NCBI GenBank assembly: GCA_030146155.1
Contig: JASLCF010000083.1
Coordinates: 1 to 11,094 of the forward strand
DNA length: 11,094 bases
From: Savagea sp.
GTDB taxonomy: Bacteria; Bacillota; Bacilli; Bacillales_A; Planococcaceae
Direction: 5' to 3'
Shown: positions 6,371 to 11,094 of the stretch, in pieces
Layout of the letters: each line of letters opens with the position of its first letter
Numbering within the stretch: the first letter of the stretch is position 1
Translations under genes and position numbers: made by a program
Notes under the pieces: model-generated
What the model was told of the DNA's origin: nothing
The model's database searches: none
What the model saw: only the letters and a program-made list of their open reading frames with translations

Positions 6371-9013
6371 TTACAGTAATGAGTAAGTGTCTGCGTACTC
6401 TGAGCCGTTATCTAAAATATATTTTAGAAGGCGTTTAGAGTGTTGTAGACGAGCTTCACTTAACACTTTGTCAACTTCATTCAAGCGTTCTTTGAACCCT
6501 GCACCATGACCCTTGATCTTAGGAATAATGTGTTGAGCAACTGCGAAGTCGATTGGGTCTACTTGTTGGTAGCTCAATTCGTTGGCAACAGCACAGTAAG
6601 ACATGATTGCATGTTCTTTACGTTTAGAAATACGAATTGAAGATGTACGAGGCATTGGAGCTTCAAGCTTCGCCATGATTTCACAAAGAATGTGTTCTTC
6701 TGAGCTTAATTTTCCATTTTCGATCATTAATTCACGATCAGAGGGTTCGATCATAAATGCTTCCGCAAGTTCAACGTATGGTACTGAGCCGTTAAACAAT
6801 TCAGCTTCGATTATGCCAGACGCATCCTGATTTGGAAGATCGTTATCTAGTGTGATCACTGTCGCACGGTCAATCAGACGGTCAGATAGTGGCTCCACAG
6901 TCGCATCGGAGTTGATGGTTGCAATAAAACGTAAGCTAGGCGGTAAAACGAGTTGGTAAGCAGAATCATTGCCACCAAGATTCATCGTGCGACCTTCTTT
7001 GAAGCCGTCACAGATGGATAGGAAGTCTGACCAGTAATGTTCCATTGGAGAAAGGTTAGCTTCATCCAATAGGATAATGCTCAACATTTCATGGTTGACT
7101 AAACCTTCGCCCGGATTATTGGCACTTCGTTCAAGGGCTTTAAGCATATTGTAGATGCCAGTACGTCCCTCTTCATAACGAGAGCGAATAGCGTTTTTGT
7201 TGCCCAGTAGGTCTTTACTAGAAGTCCAACCACGAGCAACAGCAACATTGAGGAAGTTCGCTTTATTCGAGTTGCTACCCACAATACCCAAAGCTTTTGC
7301 AAAGTTGGTAACTGTAGAAGTTTTACCTACACCTGGTAAGCCGTTGAATACAGTCATATAGTTCTGCATCACAGAAACTACAAGGTTCGCAGTCTCATTG
7401 TATGAGATCGGACGTTCACGATTTTCATTGATTTTTTGCTGTAAGTAGCTCAAATATGAAATACGTGTTTCACCAGTAACATTGATCGCTGCCTTAGCAA
7501 GTGGCTCCAACTCGAATGTCGGTTCTGGGCGATTAATAAGACCACCATTGGAGAAGAAGCGTAGAGTTTCCTGAGTAGCGTATGATTCCATAAGCTGACC
7601 TGGATTCTTCAACAAGTTGGTTTGAACATCAATCATCTTCATCACGTTTTCGAGCTGCGTGTGTTTTTCACGCACATCTTCGTCAAGGCTTTCTCGACGA
7701 CCACGTAATCGTTGAATCTCATTGTTGGTTTCTTTAATACTTTCCAAAAGATTGAGTTCTTTCTTCAACTCGTTAATTTGGTCTTGAAGATCGGTTACAT
7801 CCTTTTTAAAGTTCTCAGTGTTCATTTCACTGATTTTTTTCTGCTGCTCTTCCTGAGCCTTCGCATATTCTTCATTGAGCTTGCCGATCTTCGCATCAAC
7901 TTTAGCTTTTTCAGATGCAAAACGACTGTTCAATTGCTTGATTTGCTCTTCATGGTTACGAGTAGCATCTTCAAGTTCTTTGTTGTTTTTCTCACGAATC
8001 TTGGTCAAGTGCTCACGTAAGATAGATTCTTCGTGTTTACTTAAAAACTCTGACAGGAAGCGTTCACCATCTTTGGTAGAAAGATAGCGTTTAACGAGTT
8101 CAAAGTTTTGTGAATCGTTTTCGATAAATTTATCGAGAATATTGAACAGACGCTCTACACGCTCGTTGTTTTTAGCAATTTGTCCTTTACGAACATAGTT
8201 TTCAATCGCTGTACGCAACGCAGAAGCACTACTCTTCGACAGTGGACTGTCCTTGAAATAGTCATTACGTGTGAAATAGTTGATCAGAGCTGAATCTGGA
8301 ATGTAATCAATTGTCTCATACTTAATTGAGTTTTTAATTGCATGCAGATTGGTGATATACGTTGCGACCGTATTTGCTGTAGAAACACGTAGCAAGATTT
8401 CCAGACCTTCAACTTCTTTGGTGCTGATCTTGGCAATGTAGTTGTTTTGAAGAGATAGTGGCGTAATACGGTTCACTGTTTCAAAGATAATTTCATCCGA
8501 GTTATTCGCTGTGCCATCACGACGAATCTGGAATGGACCATACAAGTAGGCTCCCACGGAAACCATAAATGGTATGCCCACCGCAGGGAATTTCGGCATC
8601 AAGTGTGATGTGTAGCGGCCAGTAGACATATCTGGAAGATTTGGCAGATCAATCACAGGCATGTAACTACTGTCAATGCGTGATGCACTGCTACCACGAG
8701 CATAATATCGGCATGTATTTGGGTTGATCGCTAGTTGTTCTTTTTCATTAGCTACTCGTAACCGTTCATCTTCTGAATTATCTCGTTGCTCCCAACTATC
8801 ACGGTATGAGTTAAGGTAGAAAATTTCATCTGCTAGGAATTGGTTTTCGATTAATTCATATTCACTGCTAATCCAAATTCGCTGATTATTTGGGAATGCG
8901 TCTGGTTGTATGAGTGTAATAGTTAAATCATCATTCTCGTATGCAATAGGAATGACGTAGCCTTTCGTATTACCTGTATTAAATGAGTTTCGTCTTACAA
9001 CAATTAGGCGCAT
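6371..9013 (-). CDS. McrB-like AAA+ NTPase with central coiled coil (CoCoNuT-like)
   Basis: Probable motor and target-recognition subunit paired with the downstream nuclease; 880 aa from an ATG at 9013 preceded by AAAGAG. E. coli McrB is much shorter (about 460 aa). Residues 1-310 form an unrecognised beta-rich N-terminal region containing YLYGPFQIRRDG (157-167), the expected place for substrate binding. About 325-465 is a highly charged Glu/Lys/Gln-rich coiled coil. The AAA+ domain follows: Walker A GLPGVGKT (558-565), Walker B SIILLDEAN (D650, E651), sensor-1 ATINSD (N701), LSDRLIDR with candidate arginine fingers R712/R716, and a sensor-2-like SSIRISKR near 791-798. LDEANLSPMEHY is typical of the McrB branch. 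The McrB GTPase signature MNxxD is not exact (INSDA), so GTP use is uncertain. First gene of the operon; likely cytoplasmic and hexameric by family analogy. Confidence 0.88.
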   Translation of the reverse strand: MRLIVVRRNSFNTGNTKGYVIPIAYENDDLTITLIQPDAFPNNQRIWISSEYELIENQFLADEIFYLNSYRDSWEQRDNSEDERLRVANEKEQLAINPNTCRYYARGSSASRIDSSYMPVIDLPNLPDMSTGRYTSHLMPKFPAVGIPFMVSVGAYLYGPFQIRRDGTANNSDEIIFETVNRITPLSLQNNYIAKISTKEVEGLEILLRVSTANTVATYITNLHAIKNSIKYETIDYIPDSALINYFTRNDYFKDSPLSKSSASALRTAIENYVRKGQIAKNNERVERLFNILDKFIENDSQNFELVKRYLSTKDGERFLSEFLSKHEESILREHLTKIREKNNKELEDATRNHEEQIKQLNSRFASEKAKVDAKIGKLNEEYAKAQEEQQKKISEMNTENFKKDVTDLQDQINELKKELNLLESIKETNNEIQRLRGRRESLDEDVREKHTQLENVMKMIDVQTNLLKNPGQLMESYATQETLRFFSNGGLINRPEPTFELEPLAKAAINVTGETRISYLSYLQQKINENRERPISYNETANLVVSVMQNYMTVFNGLPGVGKTSTVTNFAKALGIVGSNSNKANFLNVAVARGWTSSKDLLGNKNAIRSRYEEGRTGIYNMLKALERSANNPGEGLVNHEMLSIILLDEANLSPMEHYWSDFLSICDGFKEGRTMNLGGNDSAYQLVLPPSLRFIATINSDATVEPLSDRLIDRATVITLDNDLPNQDASGIIEAELFNGSVPYVELAEAFMIEPSDRELMIENGKLSSEEHILCEIMAKLEAPMPRTSSIRISKRKEHAIMSYCAVANELSYQQVDPIDFAVAQHIIPKIKGHGAGFKERLNEVDKVLSEARLQHSKRLLKYILDNGSEYADTYSLL

Positions 9014-9359
9014 GTTAGTCTCTTTATAAAAATTAGACAGGGATAGTTATTTAAAGTTTTAATCAGAAAGGATTTAATATGCCTTTAATTAACTGCATCG
9101 TATTGGTTAATTTCAACACGGCAAATATTCTATCATTCACCTAATTTTTTACCTACTTGTTTGCTGCGCTGGTAATCCCCCTAAAAATAATATGATCTAA
9201 AAGTAAAGTTTTCTCTTAAAATATAGGCAGGAGATTCTGCATAAAACTAACTATCTAGCTAGCAAGAATCTTATATGTGATCCTAGACAGTATTTGGATT
9301 CATGACTGTAATGACTATTTATTATGCTTAAGTGACTTATAAATAGTAAAAATGAACCC
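9014..9359. other. non-coding upstream region of the operon
   Basis: About 350 bp hold no convincing gene. A minus-strand promoter for the McrB-like gene should lie here. The best pair I see is TTGAAA (complement of 9111-9116) and GTTAAT (complement of 9088-9093) with 17-bp spacing, about 75 bp before the ATG; this is weak. A 21-codon plus-strand ORF at 9079-9144 has a good AAAGGA site but no other support. There are also two inverted repeats: AGATTCT (9232-9238) with AGAATCT (9265-9271), and the AT-only-like pair described separately. I see no operator that I recognise. Confidence 0.5.
9314..9347. repeat. 9-bp inverted repeat beside the p-dif site
   Basis: ACTATTTAT (9314-9322) and ATAAATAGT (9339-9347) are perfect inverted copies around a 16-bp centre. 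The repeat ends 12 bp before the XerD arm of the p-dif site. It is AT-rich and lacks a T-tract suited to termination. It may be an accessory protein site or chance in AT-rich DNA. Confidence 0.4.
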
Positions 9360-9387
9360 ATTTAACATAATGGCGGTTATACGAAAC
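9360..9387. other. p-dif site (XerD arm, 6-bp spacer, XerC arm)
   Basis: ATTTAACATAA (9360-9370), spacer TGGCGG (9371-9376), and TTATACGAAAC (9377-9387). On the other strand this reads GTTTCGTATAA, six bases, TTATGTTAAAT. That equals the Acinetobacter XerC arm (ATTTCGTATAA) with one mismatch, and the XerD arm exactly, at the standard 6-bp spacing. Such p-dif sites bound mobile modules in Acinetobacter plasmids and are recombined by host XerC/XerD. The XerD arm faces the McrB/McrC-like operon and the XerC arm faces the insertion sequence. No second site was found in the window. A chromosomal dif is possible but less likely in this IS-rich accessory context. Confidence 0.88.
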
Positions 9388-9391
9388 AGTA

Positions 9392-9421
9392 TTGTTAGAA
9401 CCCATTTAAAGTGTCTATATT
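9392..9421 (+). promoter_or_regulatory. possible transposase promoter overlapping the left IS end
   Basis: TTGTTA at 9392-9397 and TATATT at 9416-9421, separated by 18 bp, resemble sigma-70 -35 and -10 boxes. They would start transcription near 9428, ahead of the transposase gene. Overlap with the left inverted repeat would let bound transposase repress its own gene. The assignment rests on two hexamers only. Confidence 0.35.
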
Positions 9422-9497
9422 CTCACCAATAAAAATGTCTGGTTTATGATGGTTTTTATCACCATGGACTGGATATAAAATATAGATGCTGATCACT

Positions 9498-10820
9498 ATG
9501 TCTGATAAAGAAATTCAACGTCTTGCAGTTCTGCAAGACGTTAGAGATCATCGTATTACCCAGGTCCGTGCTGCTGAAATCCTGAATCTTTCCACCCGTC
9601 AAATTACCCGGTTATTGCAGAAACTCAATCAAGATGGTGTCTCAGGTATGGCACATGCCAGTCGTGGTCAACCTGGCCATCGTCGCCATGATGACTTGTT
9701 AAAATCAAAGTGCCTTTCCATTATTGCTGAACATTTGCTGGGCTTTGGACCCACCTTGGCGCATGAGAAGCTCAGCAGCATGTTTGACCTGAATATCCCG
9801 GTAGAAACGCTTCGGCGCTGGATGACTGCAAATGACCTCTGGATTCCACGATCCAAGCGCCTTAAACGTCCATATCAGCCACGTTATAACCGTGATTGCT
9901 TCGGTGAGCTGATCCAGATCGATGGCTCATATCATGACTGGTTCGAAGGACGCGCTGCTAAGTGCTGCTTGCTGGTTTATATCGATGATGCCACTGGAAA
10001 GCTGTTGCATCTGCGCTTCTGTGAGGCGGAAACGACCTTCGACTATATGCTTTCAACCCGAGCCTACATTGAACAATACGGTAAGCCTCTGGCCTTTTAT
10101 AGCGATAAACACTCGGTATTCCGAGTGAATCAGAAATCGAGCCAAGATAGCCAGATCACGCAATTTGGGCGGATTCTGAATGAGTTAAATATTGATATTA
10201 TCTTCGCCAACTCACCCCAGGCCAAAGGCCGTGTGGAACGTGCCAATAGAACACTCCAGGATCGCCTGATCAAGGAAATGCGCCTAGAAGGTATCTGTTC
10301 AATTGCCGAGGCAAATGCCTGGCTGCCCTGCTTTATTGAGCATTTCAATCAGAAGTTTGCCAAGTGTGCGCGAAACTCAAAGAATTTACATCAGCCATTA
10401 ACCGAATCTCATCTTGAACTGGATGATATTTTTACCTGGCAGGAACCGCGTAAGGTCACCAAGAATCTGACCCTGACCTATGACAAATGTATTTATCTGC
10501 TTGAACCGATAGAGCTGAATCATAAGCTTGTTGGGCAATATATTTCATTTCTGGAGTACCCGGATGGGACTGTGGCCCTCATGCACGAGGGACGAAAGCT
10601 CAACTACAGCATTTTCAATAAATTAGCTGGGCTACAGCAGAATGAGATTGTTGAGAATAAACGGTTAGGTACAGTTCTGGCACATATTCAGCAACAGCAT
10701 GAAGAGTTGGAAAAACAGAATAAACGTTCCCGTCTCAAGAAAAGTATGCCGAGTCGTAAAGCTCAGAAAGCTGTTATTGAACAAAGAAAGTTAAATCCTG
10801 TGCTTGACTCTTGTGGTTAA
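9498..10820 (+). CDS. ISNCY-family DDE transposase
   Basis: Catalyses transposition of the surrounding element. The start at 9498 (MSDKEIQRL, 440 aa) matches the way I recall these transposases beginning; an in-frame ATG at 9486 would add four residues, and neither start has a clear ribosome site. In numbering from 9486, residues 5-60 form a helix-turn-helix (ITQVRAAEILNLSTRQITRL), followed by a second DNA-binding region to about 130. The integrase-like core then has IDGSYHDWF (D146), FYSDKHSVF (D207) and GRVERANRTL (E251), a complete DDE triad. The C-terminus is Lys/Arg-rich. The frame is intact, so the element is probably active. Length fits the family. Confidence 0.88.
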   Translation: MSDKEIQRLAVLQDVRDHRITQVRAAEILNLSTRQITRLLQKLNQDGVSGMAHASRGQPGHRRHDDLLKSKCLSIIAEHLLGFGPTLAHEKLSSMFDLNIPVETLRRWMTANDLWIPRSKRLKRPYQPRYNRDCFGELIQIDGSYHDWFEGRAAKCCLLVYIDDATGKLLHLRFCEAETTFDYMLSTRAYIEQYGKPLAFYSDKHSVFRVNQKSSQDSQITQFGRILNELNIDIIFANSPQAKGRVERANRTLQDRLIKEMRLEGICSIAEANAWLPCFIEHFNQKFAKCARNSKNLHQPLTESHLELDDIFTWQEPRKVTKNLTLTYDKCIYLLEPIELNHKLVGQYISFLEYPDGTVALMHEGRKLNYSIFNKLAGLQQNEIVENKRLGTVLAHIQQQHEELEKQNKRSRLKKSMPSRKAQKAVIEQRKLNPVLDSCG

Positions 10821-10942
10821 AAACAGGACATTTTAAATGGTTTATCGCATAGACATTTTAATTGGTGAATAACAACATCTGTATATTAATATAAATATCA
10901 ACCACTTAATAAAAATAGAAAAATCCAAGAATGCCCAAAAAT

Positions 10943-10969
10943 CCGATTTTGAAACAAGTCGGCTTTTTT
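10943..10969 (+). terminator. probable Rho-independent terminator
   Basis: CCGATTT pairs with AAGTCGG (one T-G wobble) around a six-base loop, and a C plus six T residues follow at 10964-10969. It lies about 70 bp past the right IS end on the transposase strand. It would stop transcripts leaving the IS, or it belonged to a gene displaced by the insertion. Confidence 0.6.
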
Positions 10970-11028
10970 ATGTTCAATTCTGTAAGATTTTGCCAATAAA
11001 AAATGGAAGCACTTTGCAAAATTTACGA

Positions 11029-11055
11029 TTTTGTATTAACATTTTTGTATTAACA
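11029..11055. repeat. two 13-bp direct repeats with 14-bp period
   Basis: TTTTGTATTAACA occurs at 11029-11041 and again at 11043-11055. A promoter-like pair overlaps it: TTGCAA (11015-11020) and TAACAT with 17-bp spacing. Repeats at this place, just before a possible start codon, look like an operator for an autoregulated gene. The window ends too soon to test this. Confidence 0.5.
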
Positions 11056-11070
11056 AAAAGCGATGCAACT

Positions 11071-11094
11071 ATGGAAATTGAGTTTTCATGGGAT
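11071..11094 (+). CDS. possible start of a BrnT-like toxin gene, cut by the window edge
   Basis: ATG at 11071 opens MEIEFSWD, eight residues before the window ends. Short N-termini ending in F-x-W-D or FEWD are characteristic of BrnT (DUF497) toxins, which are encoded first in brnTA operons and are common in Acinetobacter accessory modules. The direct repeats at 11029-11055 would fit an operator for BrnA autoregulation. An overlapping ATG at 11063 in another frame (MQLWKLSFHG) is also open, and no strong ribosome site decides between them. This is a guess from eight residues. Confidence 0.25.

Larger units (their letters stand above)
9392..10875 (+). mobile_element. complete ISNCY-family insertion sequence, about 1.48 kb
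   Basis: One intact transposase gene is framed by imperfect inverted repeats at 9392-9415 and 10852-10875, which agree at 18 of 24 positions. Both start TTGTTA and end TAAAGTGTC or TAAAATGTC. Each end carries a second inward copy of the AAATGTC motif about 24-25 bp further in (9431-9439 and 10827-10835), so each end has a tandem pair of likely transposase-binding sites. No target duplication is obvious at these boundaries (left flank ACAGTA, right flank CATCTG), so the exact ends could be off by a few bases or the element may not duplicate its target. Confidence 0.75.
10876..11070. other. flank right of the insertion sequence
   Basis: Short AT-rich stretch with no ORF of note. It contains a terminator-like hairpin and a pair of direct repeats that lead into a possible start codon at 11071; both are listed separately. 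Confidence 0.5.

Noticed and set aside
7712..8087. Plus-strand ORFs with hydrophobic, membrane-like sequence
   Set aside because: They are the antisense of the Glu/Lys-rich coiled coil, which reads as Phe/Leu on the other strand. Not real membrane proteins.
9079..9144. 21-codon plus-strand ORF with AAAGGA eight bases before its ATG
   Set aside because: The ribosome site is good, but the peptide is very short, overlaps the expected promoter of the operon and has no recognisable feature or partner. Not enough to call a gene.
11029..11055. Plasmid replication iterons
   Set aside because: Only two copies with a 14-bp period are visible. Iterons of Acinetobacter Rep_3 plasmids are longer (about 20 bp) and in more copies, and no rep gene is present.
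1..11094. CRISPR array, tRNA or rRNA genes
   Set aside because: No regularly spaced repeats and no tRNA or rRNA-like sequences were seen.

Overview
The window looks like accessory DNA from Acinetobacter, probably plasmid-borne or a plasmid-derived island. The evidence is a 28-bp site matching the Acinetobacter p-dif (XerC/XerD) consensus as I recall it, with one mismatch; a complete ISNCY-type insertion sequence of a kind common in that genus; low GC; and IS-end-like scraps. The genus call is by recognition only, since no search was run.

Layout from left to right: the 3' end of an IS3-family element (1-102); a 1098-codon minus-strand gene of unrecognised family (121-3417); a 250-bp gap with a possible IS-end remnant and a strong terminator (3454-3668); and a two-gene minus-strand operon made of a PD-(D/E)XK nuclease of the McrC/DUF2357 type (3669-6314) and, upstream of it, an McrB-like AAA+ NTPase with a long coiled coil (6371-9013). 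Next come a 378-bp non-coding stretch, a p-dif site (9360-9387), a complete ISNCY-family element (about 9392-10875), and a short right flank with a terminator, a 13-bp direct repeat and possibly the first codons of a BrnT-like toxin gene.

The core is the McrB-like plus McrC-like pair. In type IV restriction systems of this class, an AAA+ ring (GTP-driven in the classical case) recognises a target through its N-terminal region and activates a McrC-type nuclease. The central coiled coil, the unfamiliar N-terminal domain and the long C-terminal extension of the nuclease set this pair apart from E. coli McrBC. They resemble the coiled-coil nuclease tandem (CoCoNuT) branch, which is predicted to act in anti-phage defence. 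The large downstream gene lies on the same strand, but a terminator separates it from the operon. It may be an independent defence or island gene, or an accessory with its own promoter.

The p-dif site beside the operon's upstream end suggests that the system moves, or moved, as a Xer-dependent module. The partner p-dif site would have to lie outside this window, probably beyond the IS3 element.
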